From contig NZ_JASOKT010000018.1 in NCBI RefSeq assembly GCF_030216305.1, forward strand, positions 1 through 31,543: a DNA stretch of 31,543 nt, written 5' to 3'. A program made the translations under genes and the position numbers. Below the pieces are notes generated by a model that searched no databases, was not told the DNA's origin, and saw nothing but the letters and a program-made list of their open reading frames with translations. Shown here piece after piece: positions 18,180 to 25,923 of this stretch (position 1 is its first letter; each line of letters opens with the position of its first letter). The DNA is from Actinotignum timonense. Lineage in GTDB: Bacteria > Actinomycetota > Actinomycetes > Actinomycetales > Actinomycetaceae.

Positions 18180-19322
18180 TTAGGGCGCTGCGGGTTCTGC
18201 TTCGCACGAGCAACTCTCATGCGGGGCCAGCGCAACCCGGTAGGGGAACCCGGGAAGCGGGGGCACCACCCACTGGGATCCGCGGGCCCGCTCGGCATGC
18301 CCGCTCAAAACCAAGAGCACACCATGTACCGCAAGCGCAGCCGCCAGAGACACCCCGGGAGTAAACGGAGCACCCCCACGGGAACTAAATACCTGCGGAG
18401 CCAAATAACGCCACGCCGGATCCGCATCCATCGCCGCGAAAAGCAAACACCTGGCACACGGCCCACTCCCGGGAACCACCACCGGCCCCACCCGAATATC
18501 AATATCCTCCGCATAAGCCAGCAGATAAGGAATCCGCTGCCTCTCCCACAAGGCACATCGCTGCGGATCAGGCAAGTGCACAGACGTCACCAAAGCCAGA
18601 GTCGGCGGGCCACACTCCACAGCCGCCGCAGTCCCCGCAGCCCACGCGGCCGAATAATTCCCGCGCAGGGTGGTCCCTGCCGCCGCACGAGCATTCCGCC
18701 CCGTAGACCCCGCGGTCCCGGCCGCCCCCGCTGACGCGCGAGCACCACGCTCTGTGGCACCCGCGGCGAGACTCCCGCGCCTCGCGGCCCGGCCCATTCC
18801 CAGCGGCGTGACTGGCTGCGCCTGTGCATCAACCTCGATAACCGTGGTACCCCAACCACGCTCGCGAAAATAACTCTGGAGAACCTGCTGGCGGGCAAAA
18901 GTACGCCACGTCGGCCGCCGGAAAATCGGGTGATCACCGCTGTGCGGCCTACTCGTATCCGGAGTGAGAATATAACCCAAGCCACTCGCGGCAAGATGCA
19001 GACAGATCTCCACCGCGAGCGGATCCAAACGCTCCACGAAAACCGCACGCCAGGCCAGATCAGGGAAAGCAGGCGGAGAAACCTCCAGCAGCCCCGCATC
19101 ACGAAGCGCACCCAGCAGCGAACGCGCCCGCACCTCACTCACCCCGTGCAGCTCGCACGCAGCAAAAAACTCACTTTCCGTACTGGCAGACGTCATAGAA
19201 GAAACCGCCCGCTGTTCCGCAGTGGAAAGACCGCGCAGCCGCAGCGCTACCCGCGGATCCAAGCCGACCTGCACCTCGTGCGTATCCGACCAATACACCC
19301 CTAGCGGCGAGCGGATCATCAT
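18180..19322 (-). CDS. ThiF/cyclodehydratase-like protein (TOMM leader-binding type)
   Basis: Resembles the actinobacterial 'cyclodehydratase / TOMM precursor leader-binding' family that accompanies uvrD2. The diagnostic stretch is VGPVVVPGSGPCARCLLFAAMDADPAW at about 304-330 (split here by function: VVVPGSGPCARC, then a D-PAWR-LAPQ element). The N-terminal 90 residues look like a winged-helix leader-binding domain. No glycine-rich ATP motif of active ThiF/E1 enzymes is visible. A low-complexity insertion rich in Ala, Gly, Arg and Thr at about 185-225 interrupts the core. From ATG 19322 (AAGG upstream) it has 380 residues. No heterocycle-peptide precursor or dehydrogenase gene lies nearby, so a role in azole peptide synthesis is doubtful. 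Confidence 0.75.
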   Translation of the reverse strand: MMIRSPLGVYWSDTHEVQVGLDPRVALRLRGLSTAEQRAVSSMTSASTESEFFAACELHGVSEVRARSLLGALRDAGLLEVSPPAFPDLAWRAVFVERLDPLAVEICLHLAASGLGYILTPDTSRPHSGDHPIFRRPTWRTFARQQVLQSYFRERGWGTTVIEVDAQAQPVTPLGMGRAARRGSLAAGATERGARASAGAAGTAGSTGRNARAAAGTTLRGNYSAAWAAGTAAAVECGPPTLALVTSVHLPDPQRCALWERQRIPYLLAYAEDIDIRVGPVVVPGSGPCARCLLFAAMDADPAWRYLAPQVFSSRGGAPFTPGVSLAAALAVHGVLLVLSGHAERARGSQWVVPPLPGFPYRVALAPHESCSCEAEPAAP

Positions 19323-19384
19323 GAGAACACCTTGAACAACACCATGGGCACAGCATAAAAAGCACAGCGCCACAGCGCGACAGC

Positions 19385-19455
19385 CCATCCACAGGCCCGG
19401 GCGTTATCCCCAGGTGCACTCTCGCCACACTGTTCAGGGAGCTTAGTTATCCACA
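19385..19455. promoter_or_regulatory. Cluster of DnaA-box-like sequences
   Basis: TTATCCACA at 19447-19455 is a perfect match to the DnaA box; TTATCCCCA (19404-19412) matches 8 of 9 and CCATCCACA (19385-19393) 7 of 9, all in the same orientation within 71 bp. They lie in the intergenic region upstream of the cyclodehydratase-like gene. No origin genes are in the window, so a regulatory or titration role is more likely than an origin. Confidence 0.4.
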
Positions 19456-19503
19456 GATCGCCCCGCGGGCCCGGCCGAATCGCCATCGCCAGAGCTAGCG
19501 GGA

Positions 19504-19610
19504 GATCGGTCAGCTAGCCGTGCGCTCAGTCAGCTAGCCGCGCGATCAGTCAGCCAGCGGGGCGATCAATCAGCTAGCAGCGGATCAATCAGCTAGCAGA
19601 AGGATCAGTC
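19504..19610. repeat. 20-bp tandem repeat at the 3' end of the zincin-like gene
   Basis: Five units of 19-20 bp with the core GATCARTCAGCTAGC begin at 19504, 19524, 19544, 19564 and 19583, and a partial sixth at 19603. The array starts inside the last codons of the zincin-like gene, whose TGA (19589-19591) lies in unit five. On the minus strand each complete core unit supplies TAG and/or TGA triplets. Such an array may lengthen or shorten the 3' end of the gene. Confidence 0.85.
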
Positions 19611-21136
19611 GTTCCAGAGTCCCCGTTGGCCGAGGGCGGCGTCGTCGTACCGAAACCCGGTTCGTGCGGCGCGTCCCCGAAAGGCGTGCCCCCGTCACTA
19701 TTGCTCAGCAGTTCCTCGAGGAAAGCGTCCAGCTCCTCATCCAGCGCGGAAGGCTGCTCCTCCGGGAAGAAGAAACGGTCCGGATTATCCAGATGCTCGG
19801 GTAGCGGCAGCAAATCGGGATGCTTCCAGAGTGCATCGCGCCCCTCCATCCCGCGCTCGCGAGCGGCCCGCGCCCAGAACGCCGCCGCCTCCCGCAACCG
19901 CCGCGGCGCAATATCGAAACCAACAAGCGGACCGAAAACGCGGTTCGACGGCGCTTCGGTGACTTCGCGGCGGGTGAGAGCCTCAGAAAGCTTCATGCTT
20001 TGGGGCAGCTGGGCCGCCACCGCGGTGCTCGTGACCGCGCTCACCCAACCGGCCACCAGCGAAACAATATGCTCGAGGCGTTCGAGCGTGGATTGCTGGG
20101 CGGGGGTGCGGGTAAAGGCGAATACCTCGTTCATATCCAGCTGCGGCATCTGCCCGGACATGAGCTGTTCGGGATCGAGCTGGAGTTCGCGGACCTTCTC
20201 CTCGATGGCCTCGGTATCGATGGCGATATCCGCGGCGTAGGCGGCTACGGCGTCCAGAATCGTGCTGCGCAGCCACGGGACCTGGGAAAAGAGCCGGGCC
20301 GCGGCCTGTTCGCGCACCGCCACGTACAGCTCCACTTCGCGCGCGTCCACATCCAAGCCCTCGGCGAAAGCGGACACATTAGCAGGTACCAGCGCGGCCG
20401 TTTCCCCCTCGACCAGCGGGAAGCCGGCGTCCGCGGTACCGAAAGAAATCTGGGCCAGTTCAGCCAAACCCTGGCCGTATTGCATTCCTAATAACGACGC
20501 CGTCATTCCCGCGAGCATCCCCTCGAGCCCTCCGGGGATCCCCCCGAGCATCCCGCCCGAGAGCATCTGGCGCATTTCCTCCGGGGCGCGTTCCAGCTGG
20601 GAACTGAGAGCCTCGCCGAAAGCCCGCGCGAGATTCGCGCCCACCGGCGCGGTGAGTTTACGGAACGTCGGGAGGGAATGCGCGATCCAATCCAGGCGCG
20701 ACCACACCTGATTGGGGCCGCGCGGCGGATCGAAAACCGTGACCGGATCGAGCCACAAACTCGCCACGTCCATCGCCGAACGAGCCTGATCGCCCGCGGC
20801 CGCGGTGGGAAGCCCCGGGCCGGCCTTATTCACGGTATCCCGGGCCACCTGCTCCCCGATTTTCCAATTGACCGGCCCGTCACCCGAGGAACCGAGCATG
20901 GCGCGGATCTGATTCATGACCAGCCCGATATCGGCGGGCATGCCCCTCCCCGGGATGCTGCCCGAGCTTCCCGTGCCGCTGCCGGTGCCGGCAGCTCCGC
21001 CGGGCTGCGTCACGCCGCCGGGTTGTGCGTTGCCGCCGGGGGCGAGGGAGCGCAGGATTTCCTCGGCAGCGTCATCGCCGAGCACCGCCCGCAGCATCTT
21101 TTCCCATTCGTCACGCGGCTGTGAATTCTCAGTCAT
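19589..21136 (-). CDS. Zincin-like 'putative hydrolase' protein (Rv3195 family)
   Basis: Member of the actinobacterial family annotated as zinc-dependent metalloprotease or putative hydrolase (zincin-2 type), best judged from VASLWLDPVTVFDPP (124-138), the LPTFRKLTAPVGANLARAFGEAL segment (154-176 region), LGMQYGQGLAELAQISFG (216-233) and the Rv3195-like position next to the PDZ/Lon gene. No HExxH zinc motif is present; the equivalent helix reads LERLEHIVSLVAGWV (351-365), so protease activity is doubtful. The N-terminus has a Gly/Ser/Pro linker (33-66) and the C-terminus an acidic stretch (EELDAFLEELL). ATG at 21136 follows a GAGGAG. It has 515 residues and diverges from the PDZ/Lon gene. Confidence 0.85.
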   Translation of the reverse strand: MTENSQPRDEWEKMLRAVLGDDAAEEILRSLAPGGNAQPGGVTQPGGAAGTGSGTGSSGSIPGRGMPADIGLVMNQIRAMLGSSGDGPVNWKIGEQVARDTVNKAGPGLPTAAAGDQARSAMDVASLWLDPVTVFDPPRGPNQVWSRLDWIAHSLPTFRKLTAPVGANLARAFGEALSSQLERAPEEMRQMLSGGMLGGIPGGLEGMLAGMTASLLGMQYGQGLAELAQISFGTADAGFPLVEGETAALVPANVSAFAEGLDVDAREVELYVAVREQAAARLFSQVPWLRSTILDAVAAYAADIAIDTEAIEEKVRELQLDPEQLMSGQMPQLDMNEVFAFTRTPAQQSTLERLEHIVSLVAGWVSAVTSTAVAAQLPQSMKLSEALTRREVTEAPSNRVFGPLVGFDIAPRRLREAAAFWARAARERGMEGRDALWKHPDLLPLPEHLDNPDRFFFPEEQPSALDEELDAFLEELLSNSDGGTPFGDAPHEPGFGTTTPPSANGDSGTTDPSAS

Positions 21137-21216
21137 TCTTCTCCTCGAGGTCCACCACTAAGCCTAAAACACCGCCGGCCCGCGCGGGTAGGCGCCTCAG
21201 CCCCTGGCGCAGCAGC

Positions 21217-21274
21217 CGGTATATAAAGGTGAGCAGCGGTAGGCCTGCGCCGCGCGATCAGGCATGATGGATAG
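21217..21274. promoter_or_regulatory. Divergent promoter region of zincin-like and PDZ/Lon genes
   Basis: The 138-bp divergent region contains GGTATATAAAGG near 21226-21237, usable as a -10 box on either strand. CATGAT (21263-21268) lies 6 nt before the GTG of the PDZ/Lon gene, a leaderless geometry. No clear Shine-Dalgarno precedes that GTG. Confidence 0.35.
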
Positions 21275-22456
21275 GTGATGAAAAAACGTGGTCAGGTAGG
21301 TAGCCCCCGTTCCGCGCGCCGTGGTTCCGGCGGCGTGCCCCATAGCTCCGCCTCCGCGCGCCGCGGTTCCCGTTCCGCGCGCCGCAGCGGCTTTGCTTTT
21401 GCGAGCCTGGCGGCCCTCGCCCTCCTTATCCCGGGTGCCTACACGGTGGAAATGGCCGGCCCGGCCCTGGACGTGACCGGGGAAGTGGCCGGCACCCGGC
21501 TGGTGAAGGTGGAGGGCGTGCCCACCTATCCCACCGATACCCAGCTCTATATGACCACGGTTTCCGCGGCGGGCAATCCCGAGGTGGGCACCCTGGGCGC
21601 GCACGCCCTGTGGGCGCTGGTTGACCAGGAATCCCAGCTAGTGCCGGTGCGCCTGCTTTACCCGCCCACGCTCTCCAGCGCGGAAGACGATGCCCGCAAC
21701 GCCGAACTCATGAATAATTCCCAAACGGTGGCAGCCGCCGTGGCCCTGGAAAAGGCCGGCCACCCCGTCACCATGAAGCTGCGGGTGGTGGATATCCCGG
21801 AAGGGTCCCCGGCCGCCGGCCAGCTTGAGCCAGACGATATTATTACCGGCATTACCGCTCCGGGCGCCGCCCCCACCACCGTCTCCACCTTCGGGAACCT
21901 CTCCACAGTCCTGCACGCCACCGAACCGGGCAGCACCGTGACGGTTTCCTACCAGCGCGGCGGCGAAGCGGGCACCACCACGATCATTACCGCGCCCTTC
22001 CCGCCGGACGAAACCGGCTGGGTCCACCCCGGCTCCCTCCTGGGCGTTTCCCTCGCGGTGGAGGATGTACAGCTGCCGGCCACCGTCACCTACGCGGTGG
22101 AAGGCATCGGCGGGCCTTCGGCCGGCCTCATGTTCGCGCTGGGCATGTACGACGAACTCACCCCCGGCTCCCTGGGCGGGGCCGCCGCCATCGCCGGCAC
22201 CGGAACCCTCGCCTTTAACGGGGAGGTGGGCCCCATCGGCGGCATCCAACACAAGATCGTGGGGGCTCAGCGCCGCGGCGCCACCGATTTCCTCGCCCCG
22301 GCCGCGAATTGCGGGGAAACAATCGGGTACGAACCGGAAGGCTTACGTATCTGGGCGGTGCGGAATTTTGACGACGCCGCAGCAGCCGTCCGTGCTATTG
22401 GCGCGGGGCGTACCCCGAAACTCCCCACCTGCCAGGATGTGGCCGCGGGCCGGTAG
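21275..22456 (+). CDS. YlbL-like PDZ / Lon (S16) protease-domain membrane protein
   Basis: Membrane-anchored serine protease of the YlbL / Rv3194c type. A basic N-terminus of about 38 residues precedes one membrane segment (about 40-58). A PDZ domain spans about 165-240 (VVDIPEGSPAAGQLEPDDII). The Lon-type catalytic domain follows, with catalytic Ser282 in GIGGPSAGLMF and Lys327 in IGGIQHKIVGA, so the Ser-Lys dyad is intact. There is no AAA+ domain. Length 393 is slightly above the family's ~350 because of the basic, Ser/Arg-rich N-terminus. Start GTG at 21275, directly followed by ATG. It is followed in the same direction by the UPF0182 gene, as in M. tuberculosis. Confidence 0.93.
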   Translation: MMKKRGQVGSPRSARRGSGGVPHSSASARRGSRSARRSGFAFASLAALALLIPGAYTVEMAGPALDVTGEVAGTRLVKVEGVPTYPTDTQLYMTTVSAAGNPEVGTLGAHALWALVDQESQLVPVRLLYPPTLSSAEDDARNAELMNNSQTVAAAVALEKAGHPVTMKLRVVDIPEGSPAAGQLEPDDIITGITAPGAAPTTVSTFGNLSTVLHATEPGSTVTVSYQRGGEAGTTTIITAPFPPDETGWVHPGSLLGVSLAVEDVQLPATVTYAVEGIGGPSAGLMFALGMYDELTPGSLGGAAAIAGTGTLAFNGEVGPIGGIQHKIVGAQRRGATDFLAPAANCGETIGYEPEGLRIWAVRNFDDAAAAVRAIGAGRTPKLPTCQDVAAGR

Positions 22457-22548
22457 GGGCGTGTTCGCGGGCGGCGTCGTCGTACCAAAAAACCGTTGAC
22501 GCACGCGCGATTCTCAGCTTTTTCCGCTATGTTTGATAGGGAATAGTG

Positions 22549-22602
22549 ATGGCCGGGCGCGCCTTGCGCTGCGCCGCGGAAGAAGTTGAGGATTTCGTTT
22601 GA
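22549..22602 (+). CDS. Short upstream ORF coupled to the UPF0182 gene
   Basis: ATG at 22549 opens a 17-codon frame (MAGRALRCAAEEVEDFV) that stops at TGA 22600-22602, overlapping the TTG start of the UPF0182 gene (22599-22601) by two bases. An in-frame GTG lies just before the ATG, and TGATAG six bases further up could be a -10 box giving a leaderless message. This arrangement suggests translational coupling or a leader peptide. No protein evidence can be given. Confidence 0.35.
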   Translation: MAGRALRCAAEEVEDFV

Positions 22603-25600
22603 GTACAACCGCACATCCCCGTTTGAGGCGGGAGACGCCGGGAGCTTTTTGGTGGACACTGGGTGTTCTGGCCATTCTGCTCGTGGCGCTCGTCGTCGGA
22701 TCGGGCGTTTACACCGACGTTAAATGGTACGAACAAATCGGCGCGGCCCGCGTGTTCTGGACCCAATGGGGCTGGACCATCGCGCTGGGCACCATCGGCA
22801 CCCTCCTGGTTGCTATCGTGCTGTGGCTGAATTTCCGCCTGGCGCGCAGCAAGGACGAGGGCATTATGGCCCCCAGCGTCGCGAACTACCGGAAAGCGGC
22901 GGAAAAGTACCGCTGGGCCACCAACCTGGGCCTGCCGCTGCTCGCCGGCGTGATTTTCGGCGCGCCGCTCTCCGGGGAATGGCGCACCTACCTCATGTGG
23001 ATTTTCCGCACGCCCTTCGGGGATACGGATCCGCAATTCGGGCGCGATGTGGCGTTCTATGTGTTCACGCTCCCGGTGCTGCAATCGGCGCTGAGCTTCG
23101 CGATCACCCTGCTGGTGATCGGGGCGATCGGCGCGGTGCTGGGCCATTACCTCTACGGCGGGGTCACGGTGGATTCGGGCAAGGTGCGGGTACGCAACCG
23201 GGCCCGGGTGCATTTCTCCGTGCTGGGGCTGCTGGCCTTTATCCTGGTGGCCGCCTACTTCTGGCTGAGCCGCTACACCCTGCTGCTCTCCAATAATGAT
23301 CGTTTCTCCGGGGCGTCCTATACAGATATTAACGCCAAGCTTCCCGGGCTCACGATCCTCGCGATTACCTTCCTGGCTATCGCGGTGCTCTTCGTGATTT
23401 CGGCGCTGCGCGGTTCCTGGCGGATTATTACCGCGGGCCTGGTGGTGGCCCTGGTGACCGGCGCTACGGTGGGCTGGGCCTGGCCGGCGCTGGTGGAACG
23501 CTTCCGGGTCACCCCGAACGCCATCGAGATGGAAACGCCGTATATTGACCGCAATATCTCGGCCACCCTCAAGGCCTACGGCCTGAACGATATCGAAACG
23601 ATCCCCTATAACGCCCGCACGGATGCGGAAGCCGGGCAGCTGCGTAATGACGCGGAATCCACCGCGCAAATCCGCCTCCTCGACCCGAATATCGTCTCGC
23701 CCACCTTCAACCAGATGCAGCAGAACCGCCAGTACTACGGTTTCGCTTCCCAGCTGGCGGTGGATCGCTATAACCTCAATAAGACGGACCGGGACACCGT
23801 GATCGCGGTGCGTGAACTCAACCTGGACGGCCTGGGCCCGGACCAGCGCAACTGGGTCAATGACCACACGGTCTACACCCACGGCTACGGCGTGGTGGCC
23901 GCCTACGGCAATACCACCTCCGCTTCCGGCGCCCCGCAATTCCTCCAGTACGGTATTCCTTCCCAGGGTGAACTGGGCGAATACGAACCGCGCGTGTACT
24001 TCGGGCAGAAGAGCCCCGAATACTCCATTGTGGGTGCCCCGGAAGGAACCGCGCCATGGGAGATTGACTATCCTTCCGACGCTGCGGAAGGCTCGCAGGT
24101 TCTCAATACCTATACGGGCGACGGCGGCCCCTCGGTCGGCAACTTCTTTGACAAACTCATGTTTGCTATCAAGTTCCGCTCCACGGATATTTTCTTCTCC
24201 GACCGCGTGACCTCCGAATCGCAAATCCTCTTCAACCGCGACCCGCACGAGCGGGTGCGCAAGGTGGCCCCCTACCTGACCTTGGATTCCAAGGCCTACC
24301 CGGCCGTGGTGGATATGGACGGGGATCCGGCCACCCCCAAGCGCCTGGTGTGGATTATCGACGGCTACACCACCTCGAATAACTACCCGTATTCGGCGCG
24401 GGAATCCCTGGCGGCGGCCACCACGGACGCCCTCAATTCGCGCGGCATGTACGGGGCGGCCTCAGGGCAGGATGTCAATTACATCCGTAACTCCGTCAAG
24501 ACGGTTGTGGATGCCTATGACGGCTCGGTGTCTCTCTACAAGTGGGATGAGAAGGACCCGATCCTGCGGGCTTGGGAATCGATCTTCCCGGGCATGGTGC
24601 AGCCGCTGGAGAAGATGTCCGGGGATCTCATGGCGCATGTGCGCTACCCCGAGGATCTGTTCAAGACCCAGCGTTCGCTGCTGACCCGCTACCACGTCAA
24701 GGACCCGGCATCCTTCTACTCCGGTGGTGACTTCTGGAATGTTCCGAACGAGCCGGCGGTGGATACGGCCGGGGCCAGCGGGATCGCCGCGGCGCAAACC
24801 GATAGCAAGCAGCCGCCCTACTACCTGACGCTGCAGATGCCGGGCCAGGATTCCGCGGAGTTCTCCCTGTCCACGGGCTATATCCCGGGCGGTCAGACGG
24901 ACCGCAATATTATGACCGGCTTCTTCGCGGTGGATTCCAATGCGGGCTCCACGCCGGGGGAGAAGCGCGAAGGCTACGGCAAGTTGCGGCTCCTCGAGCT
25001 GCCGCGCGACCTCACGGTTCCCGGCCCGGGCCAGGCGCAGAACAACTTCCTCTCCGACCAGAACGTTTCCCGCGCGCTCAACCTGCTGCGTTCGGGCGGT
25101 ACCACGGTGCGGATGGGTAATCTGCTCACCCTCCCGGTGGGGGGTGGCATGCTCTACGTGCAGCCGGTCTACGTGCAGGCTTCGCAGGGCACCACCTACC
25201 CGCTTATGCAGTACGTGCTCACGGCGTTCGGTGACGGGAATATCGGCTTCGCGCCCACCCTGGAGGAGGCCCTCAACCAGACCTTCGGCGGTGATTCGGG
25301 TGCCCAGGCCGGGGACGCCGGATTGCAGAACGTCAAGGAAGATATTTCCGCCGGGGAAGGCAAGGCGCCCGCGGCAGGCACGCCCGGTGCTACGCCGGGT
25401 GCCACGCCTGCTCCCGGTACGACGACGCCCACCCAGCCCGCGCCTCAGCAGCCCAGCGCTGCGCCCGGTGCGCCGGCGCCCGCTCCGGCTCCGGCCGCGG
25501 GTGGTACCCCGCAAGAGCGTTTGGACGCCGCGCTGCAAAGCATGAAGCAGGCGGTGGGCCAGGCTGATAGCGCAATGAAGAGCGGGGATTGGGCGGCCTA

Positions 25601-25679
25601 CGGGCAGGCCCAGAAGAACCTGCAGACCGCGCTGGACCAGGCCATCGCAGCCCAGAAGGAGCTGGAAGGGGCTAAGTAG
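22599..25679 (+). CDS. UPF0182 family large membrane protein
   Basis: Homologue of M. tuberculosis Rv3193c; exact function unknown. The 1026-residue protein has about seven membrane segments in the first 300 residues (e.g. LGVLAILLVALVVGSGVY, IALGTIGTLLVAIVLWLNF, VLGLLAFILVAAYFWLS), then a very large extracellular domain with the family words IDRNI-AT-AYGL near 310-330 and VDRYN near 388. A Pro/Ala/Thr linker (about 925-970) leads to a C-terminal helical segment of about 55 residues. The start TTG at 22599 is supported by GAGGA six to seven bases upstream and by overlap with the short upstream ORF. Its neighbourhood with the PDZ/Lon and zincin-like genes is conserved in actinobacteria. Confidence 0.93.
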   Translation: MSTTAHPRLRRETPGAFWWTLGVLAILLVALVVGSGVYTDVKWYEQIGAARVFWTQWGWTIALGTIGTLLVAIVLWLNFRLARSKDEGIMAPSVANYRKAAEKYRWATNLGLPLLAGVIFGAPLSGEWRTYLMWIFRTPFGDTDPQFGRDVAFYVFTLPVLQSALSFAITLLVIGAIGAVLGHYLYGGVTVDSGKVRVRNRARVHFSVLGLLAFILVAAYFWLSRYTLLLSNNDRFSGASYTDINAKLPGLTILAITFLAIAVLFVISALRGSWRIITAGLVVALVTGATVGWAWPALVERFRVTPNAIEMETPYIDRNISATLKAYGLNDIETIPYNARTDAEAGQLRNDAESTAQIRLLDPNIVSPTFNQMQQNRQYYGFASQLAVDRYNLNKTDRDTVIAVRELNLDGLGPDQRNWVNDHTVYTHGYGVVAAYGNTTSASGAPQFLQYGIPSQGELGEYEPRVYFGQKSPEYSIVGAPEGTAPWEIDYPSDAAEGSQVLNTYTGDGGPSVGNFFDKLMFAIKFRSTDIFFSDRVTSESQILFNRDPHERVRKVAPYLTLDSKAYPAVVDMDGDPATPKRLVWIIDGYTTSNNYPYSARESLAAATTDALNSRGMYGAASGQDVNYIRNSVKTVVDAYDGSVSLYKWDEKDPILRAWESIFPGMVQPLEKMSGDLMAHVRYPEDLFKTQRSLLTRYHVKDPASFYSGGDFWNVPNEPAVDTAGASGIAAAQTDSKQPPYYLTLQMPGQDSAEFSLSTGYIPGGQTDRNIMTGFFAVDSNAGSTPGEKREGYGKLRLLELPRDLTVPGPGQAQNNFLSDQNVSRALNLLRSGGTTVRMGNLLTLPVGGGMLYVQPVYVQASQGTTYPLMQYVLTAFGDGNIGFAPTLEEALNQTFGGDSGAQAGDAGLQNVKEDISAGEGKAPAAGTPGATPGATPAPGTTTPTQPAPQQPSAAPGAPAPAPAPAAGGTPQERLDAALQSMKQAVGQADSAMKSGDWAAYGQAQKNLQTALDQAIAAQKELEGAK

Positions 25680-25738
25680 CCCCGCATAGGGCGCGGCCCG
25701 GCAGCCCGATAGGGCTGGCCTGGCAGTGCTCCTCTCAC

Positions 25739-25770
25739 GTGGCGGCCACCCGAAACCGGGTGGCCGCCAC
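25739..25770 (+). terminator. Strong terminator hairpin after the UPF0182 gene
   Basis: A perfect 14-bp stem (GTGGCGGCCACCCG / CGGGTGGCCGCCAC) with loop AAAC lies 60 bp after the stop codon. There is no U tract, typical of high-GC intrinsic hairpins. Confidence 0.8.
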
Positions 25771-25875
25771 TGGCGTATCTGGGGGGCGGAAGTGGCGGCG
25801 TCGTCGATAAAAATACGGCGGAATAGCAACGCACAACGGCCGGTAGTGCAAGAAATAATAGAAAAGCTGCACATT

Positions 25876-25916
25876 TGTGGATACTTATCCAGGCCGCGGG
25901 CGGGACTGGGTATATT
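25876..25916 (+). promoter_or_regulatory. Promoter and palindromic operator candidate of the antiporter gene
   Basis: TATATT (25911-25916) lies 7 nt before the ATG, so the message may be leaderless. TGGATA-CT-TATCCA (25878-25891) is a perfect inverted repeat covering the expected -35 area. Its left part is also 8 of 9 to a reversed DnaA box (25876-25884). A regulator bound here would block the promoter. Confidence 0.4.
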
Positions 25917-25923
25917 CAGCTTT

